Positions 53,213 through 61,501 are shown, counted from the first letter of the stretch. The stretch is 64,000 bases of DNA from Emcibacter sp. (GCF_963675455.1 NZ_OY776217.1:3272001-3336000); one strand, 5' to 3'. Made by a program: numbers and translations. The notes: generated by a model not told the origin, from the letters alone.

Positions 53213-55355
53213 CGATATTGAAGTTGGCGTCAAGGTCAGTGCGGACAGTAAACAGGCCCGAAAAGAACTCAAAACAACTGGCGGCGAAGCGGTCAAGGCC
53301 AGCAATACGGTCGGTAAGGCCGTGCAAAAGCAAGCCGGGGAAACCCGGAAATTGGACAAGAGCAACCAGAAAGCCGCCGCATCTCAATCACGTCTGGGCA
53401 AGGTAGTTGACCGCGCCCGGCGTGAAACCCGCTCCTACAATGACGAAACCAAGAAAGCTATCCGCAACCAGACTAAACTGGGTCAGGCTGCAAAGCGCAC
53501 CGCCCAGAGTCTGAACAGATCATCTGGTTTAATTAACGGAAGTGTCGGCAATCTGGCGGCAGGTGCGACTGCTAGTGTTGCTATCGGAAAAACGATCGGT
53601 GCCGCAATCTCATTCGAGAGCGCCATGGCGGACATCCGCAAGGTCGTGCAATTTGAAACTCCGGAACAGTTTAAACAGATGGGAAGTGACATCAGACGCT
53701 TGTCAACGGAAATTCCCATCGCCGCCGAGGGTATTGCAGAAATCATCGCTGAAGCGGGTCAGGCGGGTGTTGCCAGAGATGAGTTGCTGGGTTTTGCAAA
53801 TGACGCGGCAAAAATGTCCGTCGCCTTTGATATTGCAGCCAGAGAAGCAGGCGACACGATGGCTGGTTTGCGCGCCATCTTTCAACTGCCGCAGGAAGAT
53901 GTGGTCAAGCTCGGGGATTCGGTAAATCATCTTTCCAACAACATGAACGCCAAAGCTCCGGATATCTTGAACATCCTGAACCGGGCCGGTTCAACAGGCA
54001 AGCTTTTAGGTCTATCCGGTCAGCAAATCGCCTCACTGGGTGCCGCCTTTCTGGAACTAAAATCACCCCCTGAAATTGCGGCCCGATCAATGAACGCTAT
54101 GTTCAATAAACTTGCGACCGCCGACAGGCAATCCAGTGACTTCCAGAATACCCTGGAAGAGCTTGGCATAGACATCGATGATTTCAAGGACCGCATTAAA
54201 AACGATGCCCAGGGCACCTTTATTGATTTTCTTGAAACTGTGAAACGTTCCGATGATGTCATGGGTACCCTCACGGATCTTTTCGGTTTGGAATATGCGG
54301 ACGATATGGCCAAGCTGGTGGGTGGTATCGACAGCTACAAAAAGGCAATCAAACTGACTGCCAAGGAAGGTAATTTTGCAGGAAGCATGTTCCAGGAGTT
54401 TAAGGCTCGAACTGATACAACTGGGTCCGGTCTTGAAATACTATCCAACAGTTTTGGCCGTTTAGGCGGCATTGTCGGTGACCGTTTCCTCCCAGCCATT
54501 CAGGCTGGCGGTGCAGCCATAGGGTCAGTAGTCAACCAGGTTGCAGATCTTGCTGAAGAATGGCCCAAAGTCACAACAGCTATTGCCGGTACGGTGGCAG
54601 CATTAAGCTTGGTCAAGGTCGGTGCGGCAGCAAAGGGGATACTCTCTTTCTTGCGCGGCGGGCGCGGCGGTGGCGTGGCAGGAATGCTCGGTTCTGCCTC
54701 AGGTGTCACACCGGTCTTTGTTACCAATATGGGCGGCGGTATGGGCGGCTTTGGCGGTGGCAAAGGACGAGCGGGCCGCCTCGGTCGTTTCGGCAGGCTT
54801 GGCCGTCTTGCCGGTCGGATCGGCGGCAGTGGAATCATGAGAACTGGTGGTAAACTTCTTGGCAAAGCCGCCGTTCCGCTCATGGTCGGCATGTCATTAT
54901 TCGATACAGTTTCCGCCGCCAGTAGAGGGGACGCCAAAGGCGTTGGCGGCGGTCTGGGCGGCCTCGGGGGCGCACTCGGGGGTGCAGCTGCCGGGGCCGC
55001 TATTGGCTCTGTGGTGCCTGTTGTAGGCACGGCGATCGGAGGGATAATCGGCGGCCTGATCGGAAGCTTTGGCGGCGAAGCCATCGGCCGGAAGATCGGC
55101 GGCCTGTTCTCAAGTGACGAACGGGATAAAACCGCCAAGGCAGCGAAAGCGGCTGTAGCCAGCACCATGATTGCAGCCACACCTGCCGCCGCATCAACCG
55201 CCGCGCCGGTGCCCCAGCAGGTGACCAATGAGTACAAAATCACTATCACGGCGACCGAGGGTATGAGTATCCAGGATCTGGTCCGGGAAGTAGTGGATGA
55301 AATTGAACGCCAGACGGCCATAAAACAGAGGGGAGCGCTTTATGACAACGACTAG
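53205..55355 (+). CDS. T: tail tape measure protein
   Basis: 716 residues. N-terminal coiled coil, then the TP901-type tape measure core (FESAMADIRKVVQFETPEQFKQMG, EAGQAGVARDELLGFANDAAKMS), hydrophobic Gly-rich segments at 500-620 and an acidic C-terminus. Sets tail length. Overlaps the E' frame by eight bases. Confidence 0.94.
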   Translation: MNDDIEVGVKVSADSKQARKELKTTGGEAVKASNTVGKAVQKQAGETRKLDKSNQKAAASQSRLGKVVDRARRETRSYNDETKKAIRNQTKLGQAAKRTAQSLNRSSGLINGSVGNLAAGATASVAIGKTIGAAISFESAMADIRKVVQFETPEQFKQMGSDIRRLSTEIPIAAEGIAEIIAEAGQAGVARDELLGFANDAAKMSVAFDIAAREAGDTMAGLRAIFQLPQEDVVKLGDSVNHLSNNMNAKAPDILNILNRAGSTGKLLGLSGQQIASLGAAFLELKSPPEIAARSMNAMFNKLATADRQSSDFQNTLEELGIDIDDFKDRIKNDAQGTFIDFLETVKRSDDVMGTLTDLFGLEYADDMAKLVGGIDSYKKAIKLTAKEGNFAGSMFQEFKARTDTTGSGLEILSNSFGRLGGIVGDRFLPAIQAGGAAIGSVVNQVADLAEEWPKVTTAIAGTVAALSLVKVGAAAKGILSFLRGGRGGGVAGMLGSASGVTPVFVTNMGGGMGGFGGGKGRAGRLGRFGRLGRLAGRIGGSGIMRTGGKLLGKAAVPLMVGMSLFDTVSAASRGDAKGVGGGLGGLGGALGGAAAGAAIGSVVPVVGTAIGGIIGGLIGSFGGEAIGRKIGGLFSSDERDKTAKAAKAAVASTMIAATPAAASTAAPVPQQVTNEYKITITATEGMSIQDLVREVVDEIERQTAIKQRGALYDND

Positions 55356-55743
55356 CGGCTCCATGATGGCGCTGGGCGAGTTCCGCTTTTCCGTCAATAC
55401 GGCCGCCTTCCAGGAACTGCGCCGGGTAAGCCAGTATAACTGGCAATCCCAGAATGTGGTCGGCAGCAACCCGGTTCTGCAGTTCACCGGAGCCGGGGAA
55501 CAGACCATTACCCTGCCGGGTGTAATTTATCCGGAGTACAAGGGCGGGCTGGGCCAGCTGGACACCATGCGGGCCTTGGCTGGCAAGGGTGAGCCACTGA
55601 TCATGATGGACGGGCTGGGGCGGAACATGGGCAAGTGGGTGATCGTCACAGTCGAGGAAACACAAACCCGTTTCATCGAGTCCGGGATCCCGCTTAAACA
55701 GCAATTTACACTCAGTTTAAAATACTACGGAAAATCAGGATGA
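55342..55743 (+). CDS. U: tail protein U
   Basis: 133 residues. MMALGEFRFSVNTAAFQELRR and GVIYPEYKGGLGQLDTMRALA match P2 gpU-type tail terminator/tube proteins. Overlaps the tape measure by 14 bases. Confidence 0.93.
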   Translation: MTTTSGSMMALGEFRFSVNTAAFQELRRVSQYNWQSQNVVGSNPVLQFTGAGEQTITLPGVIYPEYKGGLGQLDTMRALAGKGEPLIMMDGLGRNMGKWVIVTVEETQTRFIESGIPLKQQFTLSLKYYGKSG

Positions 55744-55946
55744 CGACCTACATCACCAGGGAAGGCGATGCTATCGACTATGTCTGTAAAAAACATTACG
55801 GCGACGACTATACCGCGCCGGACCAGGTCTATGCCGCCAACCCCGGCCTTGCCGCCTATGGCCCTATTCTCCCGGCCGGGCTGACCATCACCTTGCCGGA
55901 GATCGAAACCGAGGCCATTGCCGAAACCGTGAGCCTGTGGGACTGA
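55740..55946 (+). CDS. X: tail protein X (LysM-like)
   Basis: 68 residues. YITREGDAIDYVCKKHYG and VYAANPGLAAYGPILPAGL form a LysM-like fold typical of gpX. Overlaps U by four bases. Confidence 0.94.
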   Translation: MTTYITREGDAIDYVCKKHYGDDYTAPDQVYAANPGLAAYGPILPAGLTITLPEIETEAIAETVSLWD

Positions 55947-55947
55947 T

Positions 55948-56922
55948 ATGAAGCCGCTTGTTGAGATCACCATCAAAGGCAAGAAGATCACCGATAACCT
56001 GATGGCCCGGTTTGACAGTCTGCAGTTGGTCGATGACACCAGCAACAAGGCCGATTCCCTGACCATCACCTTGACCGACCAGAAACCGGCCATCACCCTG
56101 CCGAAACAGGGCGAAAATATGACTGTGCGAATCGGCTACCAGGGTGCGAACAAATATCTGCGCGGGGAATATACGCTGGACGAAATAGAACTGGCCGGTC
56201 CACCGGCTCAGATGGTCCTGATTGCCAAGGCGGCCGATGTCCGAAAGTCCATGAAGCAGAAACGGGATTTCAGTTGGAAGAATGTTTCCCTGGGCGACAT
56301 CGTCTCCACCATTGCAGAGCGCTATTCCCTGACTCCCAAAACCGGCGCGGATTATGCCTCAATTCAGTTTGCCCAGCTCACCCAGGACAAGGAAAGCGAT
56401 CTCGCTTTCCTGCAGCGCCTGGCCAAGGAATATGACGCTCTGGCGCAGCCTAAAAACGGCTACCTGCTGTTTGTGAAACGGGGCACCGGCAAATCCGCCA
56501 CCGGCAAGACCCTGGGCACCCTCAAACTCACGCCGCCAGATGTAACCAGGTGGGATGTCTCGGTCACCGATCGGAAGAATTATGCGGCCGTCACGGCGAA
56601 CTGGCAGAACCTTGAAACCGGTGAATTGGTCAAGGAATTGGTCGGGGAAGGCGAGCCGGTCTATGTGCTGCCAGGAACTTTCCCGGATGCGGATCGAGCC
56701 ACAGCAGCGGCCGTCGCTAAATATGACGAACTTTTGCGGGGTAAAGGTGGATTGTCCTTATCCATGCCTGGCAAGCCAGAGCTTGCCGCAGAAATGATAT
56801 TGAATTTGGCCGGTTTCCGGGACGGAGTGGACGGGGAATGGGTCATTAAACAGGTCAGCCATGTCATTGACAGGGCTGGCTATCGTTGCAACGTCCGGGG
56901 TGAACGCCCCGGCAGAAAATAG
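55948..56922 (+). CDS. D: late control/tail hub protein D
   Basis: 324 residues. Matches P2 gpD (gp27-like hub): SLQLVDDTSNKADSLTITLTD and KESDLAFLQRLAKEYDAL are visible. Last structural tail gene. Confidence 0.93.
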   Translation: MKPLVEITIKGKKITDNLMARFDSLQLVDDTSNKADSLTITLTDQKPAITLPKQGENMTVRIGYQGANKYLRGEYTLDEIELAGPPAQMVLIAKAADVRKSMKQKRDFSWKNVSLGDIVSTIAERYSLTPKTGADYASIQFAQLTQDKESDLAFLQRLAKEYDALAQPKNGYLLFVKRGTGKSATGKTLGTLKLTPPDVTRWDVSVTDRKNYAAVTANWQNLETGELVKELVGEGEPVYVLPGTFPDADRATAAAVAKYDELLRGKGGLSLSMPGKPELAAEMILNLAGFRDGVDGEWVIKQVSHVIDRAGYRCNVRGERPGRK

Positions 56923-56931
56923 GAGACAATC

Positions 56932-57303
56932 GTGTCTACTCAAGTGCAGAGCTGGAAAAACCATTTCCTAATATCCGGGCTGATCGTGTTGATCCTTTCA
57001 ACCCTCATGAACATGCTGTTTACGGCCGTATTTCCGACCTTGCCGGTCGCGGCCGCCGCTTCCCTCGCCCTGGTGATCGGCTTCACCTTTGCAGTCGCTT
57101 ACTATACCGGCCGGGAGGTCAGCGACTGGGAGAAGTACAAGGGTTCGATAACAGGATTCGGAACCTTCTTACTAATGCTGCAATTCTGGTCCTGGCAGGA
57201 GGATAACAGAAACGACCTTATATTCGCTGTCCTGGGGGCTGTGACCGGAGCCATACTTGAGGTGTTAATCAAGTGGGCAGCGGGTGCGATCGGGGGATTA
57301 TAA
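56932..57303 (+). CDS. small membrane protein, possible second holin
   Basis: 123 residues from a GTG start with AGGAGACAAT upstream. Three or four membrane segments (FLISGLIVLILSTLMNMLF, AAASLALVIGFTFAVAYYT, LIFAVLGAVTGAILEVLI). Position right after D and composition would fit a holin-like or exclusion protein. It ends immediately before the LuxI-like gene, so they share a transcript. Confidence 0.7.
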   Translation: MSTQVQSWKNHFLISGLIVLILSTLMNMLFTAVFPTLPVAAAASLALVIGFTFAVAYYTGREVSDWEKYKGSITGFGTFLLMLQFWSWQEDNRNDLIFAVLGAVTGAILEVLIKWAAGAIGGL

Positions 57304-57819
57304 ATGCTCTCTGTCCGTACAGCCACCACGCCGGAAATGATCGATACCTGTCACAGGATTCGCCACCGCGCCTATGCGGAGGCCAATGCCTGGGAAAGTT
57401 GCGACATGGCCGAAATGGAGATGGACGGACACGACCGGCGCTCGGCCCATACTCTGGTCTTTTGGCACGATAAGCCATTGGCCACCGGCAGGCTTTGTCT
57501 GGGGCCACAGCTTCCCCTGCAAAGCCACCTGCCGGACTATCCCCTGCCGGTGGGATCAATGGAGGTGGGAAGGCTCTGCTTTCCCAGCCCCAAGATTGAA
57601 GCTGTATTCCCAAGGGAAGACGTCATTGGATTACTGGCCAGGGGGCTGGAAATCCTGCGCGACAACCACGGGGCCTCGGACGTCTTTGTCCTGATGCGCC
57701 CCGCCCTGCAGCGGGTTCTGACACGGGTCGGATACCGCTTTGTGAAACTGGGGCCGGTGGTAGACCTGAAAGGCCGCCGCTGGCTCATGAGATTTGAAGG
57801 AAAAGCCTCTGCCAATTAA
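57304..57819 (+). CDS. LuxI-like acyl-homoserine-lactone synthase homologue encoded by the prophage
   Basis: 171 residues, GNAT-type fold by motif. Residues invariant in LuxI synthases fall at R20, Y24 (F in most LuxI), W30, D41, D44, R63, E87 and R90. The spacing R-x3-aromatic-x5-W-x10-D-x2-D equals that of LuxI/TraI. EMDGHD and MEVGRLC correspond to the family's E-x-D-x-x-D and E-x-x-R blocks. LuxI makes N-acyl-homoserine lactone from acyl carrier protein and S-adenosylmethionine. The protein is shorter than LuxI (about 200). Related N-acyl-amino-acid synthases or exosortase-linked acyltransferases are alternatives. No LuxR gene lies in the window. Confidence 0.72.
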   Translation: MLSVRTATTPEMIDTCHRIRHRAYAEANAWESCDMAEMEMDGHDRRSAHTLVFWHDKPLATGRLCLGPQLPLQSHLPDYPLPVGSMEVGRLCFPSPKIEAVFPREDVIGLLARGLEILRDNHGASDVFVLMRPALQRVLTRVGYRFVKLGPVVDLKGRRWLMRFEGKASAN

Positions 57820-57831
57820 TAGGCAGGGGGC

Positions 57832-57924
57832 CGGATCGCGCCAACGATCCGAACCGCAGTGCGCGAACACTGCACGGGATAACCCGCCCCCCACTTATCG
57901 ACCAGTCTGATCGATGGGGGGTTT
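57832..57924. promoter_or_regulatory. three consecutive hairpins upstream of the methyltransferase gene
   Basis: CGGATCG (57832-57838) pairs with CGATCCG (57845-57851); GCAGTG (57856-57861) pairs with CACTGC (57868-57873); and CCCCCC...ATCGA (57887-57901) pairs with TCGAT-GGGGGG (57911-57921) before TTT. The last may be a terminator. Three GATC sites are inside this interval. Confidence 0.6.
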
Positions 57925-57940
57925 GTAACTGAGATTGATA

Positions 57941-58747
57941 ATGGAGTCTATGTATAAAGAAGTCGCCCCTGTAAAGCCCGTCGCCCCCTGGCTGGGCGGC
58001 AAGAATAAACTCGCCAAGCGTCTGGTGACCATGATGGCGGAAATCGACCATACGACCTATGCAGAGCCATTTGTCGGTATGGGCGGTATTTTCTTCCGAC
58101 GCACCCGCGTCCCCAAGGCGGAAGTGATCAACGACTATAGCCGGGATGTGAGCAATCTGTTCCGGATCCTGAACAAGCACTACACGCCGTTCATTGAGAT
58201 GTTGCGTTACCAGATCACCAGCCGGGATGAGTTCCAGCGGCTGGTGGCCCAGGATGCCGACACCCTCACCGACCTGGAGCGGGCCGCCAGATTCCTATAC
58301 CTGCAAAAGACCTCTTTTGGTGGCAAGGTCACCGGACAGAATTTCGGCATGTCGCCAGGCCGTCCAGGACGGTTCAACATCACAACGTTGGAACCTATGC
58401 TACAGGACGTTCATGAGCGGCTTTCCGGCGTGGTGATTGAGTGCCTGGACTGGGCGGATTTCATAAAGAAATATGACCGGGAAGACGTCCTGTTTTATCT
58501 GGATCCGCCCTACTTCGATTGCGAGGACGACTACGGCAAGGACATGTTTGCCAGGGACAGCTTTGAATATATGGCGCGGCTGCTGAAGTGTATCAAGGGC
58601 AAGTTCGTTATGAGTATCAATGACCGGATCAAAATCCGGGAGCTGTTCTCAGAGTTCAACTTCATTGAGGTCGATCTGCATTACAGCATCGCGGGGAAAA
58701 ATTCGAAGGATACCCGCGCCAGCGAGCTGATCATCTCGAACGTATAA
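57941..58747 (+). CDS. D12-class adenine-specific DNA methyltransferase (Dam type)
   Basis: 268 residues. AdoMet motif YAEPFVGMGGIFF near residue 40, the N6-adenine catalytic motif DPPYFD, and the D12-type WLGGKNKLAKRL N-terminus. Target sequence unknown; Dam-like members methylate GATC. The host clade normally uses CcrM (GANTC), so this would be a phage-specific mark, for example against restriction. An in-frame TTG at 57935 is possible. It occupies the place of mom in Mu. Confidence 0.92.
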   Translation: MESMYKEVAPVKPVAPWLGGKNKLAKRLVTMMAEIDHTTYAEPFVGMGGIFFRRTRVPKAEVINDYSRDVSNLFRILNKHYTPFIEMLRYQITSRDEFQRLVAQDADTLTDLERAARFLYLQKTSFGGKVTGQNFGMSPGRPGRFNITTLEPMLQDVHERLSGVVIECLDWADFIKKYDREDVLFYLDPPYFDCEDDYGKDMFARDSFEYMARLLKCIKGKFVMSINDRIKIRELFSEFNFIEVDLHYSIAGKNSKDTRASELIISNV

Positions 58748-58748
58748 A

Positions 58749-58778
58749 AAAGGGGCGGTCCCGGCCGCCCCTGATCTG
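58749..58778 (+). terminator. hairpin after the methyltransferase gene
   Basis: AGGGGCGG pairs with CCGCCCCT around TCCCGG, followed by TGATCTGTTCTTT, a weak T-rich tail. Confidence 0.65.
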
Positions 58779-58797
58779 TTCTTTGACATTGTGAAGT

Positions 58798-59295
58798 TTA
58801 TTGGAGGAGAAACCTGACACAGAAGGCCCTGGCGAAATTCTGATAGGTTTCATCCGAGCAATAATTAGCAACCATTTCCCGGCCGATGCGATGGTGGCTG
58901 TATGGCTCCGCAAGGTTATAGATACTTAATGCGCTGAAGTTCTCCCAGTTGACCTTTTGCAATTCAGTGACTGGGTAGCTCAAGCTCAAAACCTTCATAT
59001 CACTCTCGTTTCCATATGGGTCCACGGTACCTGCAATTATGGAGAAGTCCACATACTCCTGTTGTTCCGGTCGGTTTTCCATCACCCACTCAAGGACATT
59101 AAATACGATGTATGAAATGGAATTTAAATCGCTGGCTCCACCATCGTAACCTCGGGTTTTAACTGTTATGTACAGTGCACCGCCTGCCTGCTCCACCTTC
59201 AATATTTTGGAGCTTATCTCTTCAATCGACTCTGGCTCGGAACAGCCCGTCAGGGCAAACACGGTTAGGATGATCATGGATCTAAAAAAAGACAT
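58798..59295 (-). CDS. prophage right-end lipoprotein
   Basis: 165 residues from MSFFRSMIILTVFALTGCSE, with AAGGGGGAAT upstream; the lipobox is LTGC (Cys18). The upstream in-frame Met at 59331 lacks a signal. It is on the strand opposite to late genes and AT-rich, the pattern of a lysogenic-conversion gene. No domain recognised; surface or superinfection-exclusion roles are possible. Confidence 0.78.
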   Translation of the reverse strand: MSFFRSMIILTVFALTGCSEPESIEEISSKILKVEQAGGALYITVKTRGYDGGASDLNSISYIVFNVLEWVMENRPEQQEYVDFSIIAGTVDPYGNESDMKVLSLSYPVTELQKVNWENFSALSIYNLAEPYSHHRIGREMVANYCSDETYQNFARAFCVRFLLQ

Positions 59296-59431
59296 TCTAT
59301 TCCCCCTTACTTGTAGGTTAAACTCTGGCAAAGGGGCACTATGATTTTAATATCTTGGGAACACAAGTGTAAAAACCGTGTTTAAATAGACATCAGGTTG
59401 CATTTAAACCCTATAAAAAGGGTGCACTTAC

Positions 59432-59478
59432 TGTTCCATTTATCTGCAAAATTGTCCCAAATGTCGCGCGACGCTACA
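59432..59478. promoter_or_regulatory. prophage right end with transposase-binding-type sites
   Basis: On the minus strand, TTTGGGACA (59453-59461) is 17 bases from the tip, mirroring the left end, and AATGGAACA (59432-59440) is 21 bases further in, like the R1-R2 layout of Mu. The terminus reads ...CTACA. Confidence 0.78.
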
Positions 59479-59564
59479 GTCACCCCGGCGAAAGCCGGGG
59501 TCCATGTATACGCCTGAGAGATGTGTCAGGCCGAGCTATGGATTCCTGCTTTCGCAGGAATGAC
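59479..59564. repeat. REP-like copy split by the prophage; includes right target duplication GTCAC
   Basis: Bases 59479-59483 repeat GTCAC of 19380-19384. The rest is a complete REP-like unit (CCCCGGCGAAAGCCGGGG hairpin and ATTCCTGCTTTCGCAGGAAT hairpin) whose first bases would continue from TACGTC at 19374-19379 in the uninterrupted host sequence. Confidence 0.92.
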
Positions 59565-59611
59565 GATAAGGGGCGCGGGAATGACAGAACAGGTATGTAC
59601 GCGCATCTACT

Positions 59612-59699
59612 CGTCACCCCGGCAAAAGCCGGGGGCCATTTGTACGACGGAGAGATGCTCCAAGCCGAGCTATGGATTCCTGCTTTCGCAGGAATGACG
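59612..59699. repeat. REP-like repeat copy
   Basis: Diverged complete copy (CCCCGGCAAAAGCCGGGG, spacer TACGACGGAGAGATGC, second hairpin intact). Between 59700 and 59874 only short repeated GGAATGAC fragments and GC-rich hairpins (CCCGGGCAAGGCCCGGG at about 59789) are seen. Confidence 0.85.
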
Positions 59700-59874
59700 A
59701 TAAGGGGCGCAGGAATGACGGCGGAGAGTACGGGAATGACGGGGAGTGACGGAGAAAGCTCAGAGAGAAAAAAGCCATTCCCGCCCGGGCAAGGCCCGGG
59801 GCTGAGGGGTGCGCCCGGGCGTTGGATCCGGACGGGAACGACATCTGGCGCAGGAATTCTTCTACTCCCGCTTT

Positions 59875-60267
59875 TTAAGACCCCAGTTCGCGCCCGACGG
59901 CGGCTTTCAGGGTCTCGAGCAGGACCATGCCCTCGGCCGGCATGCCCTTCATCTTGTTGCGCATCATCAGGGCGATACTGTCGCGGATGACGCTCATGGC
60001 CGGGCTCGTGCCGCGGCCTTCATCCAGAAGTTCGCGCATCAGGGCGGCGGCCCGGGTGACCAGCGGCCAGTCAAAGGTCCCGGCCCGGCTTTCGATGTCA
60101 TAAACGATGCTGCGGGCCCTGTCATAGTCTTCATCGGACAGGGCCATGGCGAGCTCGACCAGATCCGCCTGCATCATATGGGTGTAATTTTCGCCCTCCG
60201 CCGCGATCATGCGGTTGGCCTTGGCCAGTCTGGCCTTCAGGGCCGGTGAGTATTTGCTAGCGCCCAT
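59875..60267 (-). CDS. hypothetical helical protein coupled to the response regulator
   Basis: 130 residues from MGASKYSPALKARLAK at 60267, overlapping the regulator gene by 11 bases. All-helical; the pattern QADLVELAMALSDEDYDRARSIVYDIESRAGTFDWPL suggests a partner or HPt-like role, but no phospho-His motif is evident. Present in the same transcription unit, so probably works in the same signalling pathway. Confidence 0.72.
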   Translation of the reverse strand: MGASKYSPALKARLAKANRMIAAEGENYTHMMQADLVELAMALSDEDYDRARSIVYDIESRAGTFDWPLVTRAAALMRELLDEGRGTSPAMSVIRDSIALMMRNKMKGMPAEGMVLLETLKAAVGRELGS

Positions 60268-60853
60268 TGGCGGCCTCCCCTGCATCTGATGCCGCCTCAA
60301 CTTTGTTAAATTTGGGATGATCACCCATGAACTGGTCGATATTGGTCTGGGTCAGGCGGCTTGACTGACGGCGGTCTTCCTTGCCGTCCCAGTCACCGCG
60401 ACGGCGGCGGCGGTCCGGCCCGATATAACCGGCGCCCTGGACAAACTCCCGCTCCCTGAACAGGGCGCTGGCGAGCTTTTCCAGAATCTGTTCCGGCGAC
60501 ACCGGCTTGGCGAGGATTTCGGTCACGCCGAAGTCCCGGGCCTGAAAGACGGTCTGTTTTTCGGTAAAGGCGGTACAGAGAATGACGGGAACGCGGATTT
60601 TTTCCGCATCCGTGCCCCGGCGAACGGCCTGCAGCAGCTGAAGGCCCTCGCGGTCCTCCTTCAGGCAGTCGACAAAGACACAGTCAAAGGGTTTCTGGCT
60701 ATACAGCTTGATCCCCTCCCGGACCGATTTGACCCAAGTGACCGACCCCACGTCAAGAATGTCGAGGACAGATTTGATGATTTTGCCGAGATAGACATCA
60801 TCATCAACAAGCAATACTTTTTTGTCCTCGAACTTGGGATCCCGAAGCGACAT
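60257..60853 (-). CDS. response regulator with REC domain and basic C-terminal tail
   Basis: 198 residues. The REC domain spans residues 10-130: acidic pocket VDDD, phosphoacceptor Asp62 in VFVDC, Thr in LCTAFT and Lys in ILAKP. After residue 140 comes a GPDRRRRRGDWDGKEDRRQ stretch without a DNA-binding domain. It is a stand-alone regulator, probably acting by protein contact. Cognate kinase not in the window. Confidence 0.9.
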   Translation of the reverse strand: MSLRDPKFEDKKVLLVDDDVYLGKIIKSVLDILDVGSVTWVKSVREGIKLYSQKPFDCVFVDCLKEDREGLQLLQAVRRGTDAEKIRVPVILCTAFTEKQTVFQARDFGVTEILAKPVSPEQILEKLASALFREREFVQGAGYIGPDRRRRRGDWDGKEDRRQSSRLTQTNIDQFMGDHPKFNKVEAASDAGEAANGR

Positions 60854-60963
60854 GGGCCTGACACCTGTGTTGGTTTACGCGGTACTTCGGTCACTATATT
60901 AGCGATTAGTAAATCAAAGTTTAACCGATGCCGGGAGTGAGAAAATAATTTACGTCCGGGTCT

Positions 60964-61335
60964 TCAGGAAGAGGGCCGGGTGACCACAAAGACGGCCACA
61001 CAGATCATGCAGATGATGGCGGCAATCACCGCATAGACGGGCGCGGCAGTCAGGAAGACCAGGTAAAGGGCGCTGAGGCTCATGACCAGCACGGCCATGA
61101 TCTTGCCCTTGAGCGGGATCACGCCCCTTTCCTCCCACGCCTGAAGCGGCGGGCCGAAGGTCGGGTGATGATAGAGCCACTGGTGAAACTGTTCCGAGCC
61201 GTTGGAAAAGGCCCAGAGGGCGAGGATCATAAAGACGGTGGTGGGCAGGACCGGCAGGAAGATGCCGATAAATCCGGTGATAAAGAACACTGCGCCAAGC
61301 AGATTATAGATCCAGCGTTTGGTTCGGGCTATCAC
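60964..61335 (-). CDS. DUF454 (YbaN-like) inner-membrane protein
   Basis: 123 residues with three or four membrane helices. The YNLLGAVFFITGFIGIFLPVLPTTVFMILALWAFSNGSEQFHQWLYHHPTFGPPLQAWEERG block is the DUF454 signature. Function unknown. Confidence 0.9.
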   Translation of the reverse strand: MIARTKRWIYNLLGAVFFITGFIGIFLPVLPTTVFMILALWAFSNGSEQFHQWLYHHPTFGPPLQAWEERGVIPLKGKIMAVLVMSLSALYLVFLTAAPVYAVIAAIICMICVAVFVVTRPSS

Positions 61336-61501
61336 CGTATATGTTCCAGATGTCGGGACCGGACAAGTCCGGCAGGGTTTTTAAGAACGATTATCATATT
61401 TTATTTTTGACCAATCGTCCATGCCTTATTCAGGCGGGCAGTTACAGGGGAGGAACTCCCTGCGGATCAGGCTGCCCGGCCCCGCATTCCGGTGGCGCTC
61501 A

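Larger units (their letters stand above)
19385..59478 (+). mobile_element. complete Mu-type transposable prophage with P2-type tail
   Basis: Boundaries are from sequence: TGTA at 19385 and TACA ending at 59478, each flanked by GTCAC (19380-19384 and 59479-59483). Without gaps, the left end and the reverse complement of the right end share TGTA, TGGGACA and TTGCA at identical offsets. Removing 40,094 bp plus one GTCAC restores a continuous host REP-like repeat. It contains repressor, transposase, ATPase, activator, lysis, head and tail genes with no obvious break, so it may be functional. Its tail genes follow the P2 order, as in BcepMu-like myoviruses, not Mu's own tail module. Confidence 0.95.

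Noticed and set aside
54500..55321. Long minus-strand Pro/Ala-rich frame in the tape measure gene
   Set aside because: Composition is the complement of Gly-rich codons of the tape measure protein.
57304..57819. Mom-type DNA modification enzyme, because of its place and GNAT fold
   Set aside because: The residue pattern and spacing follow LuxI synthases; I see none of Mom's characteristic sequence.
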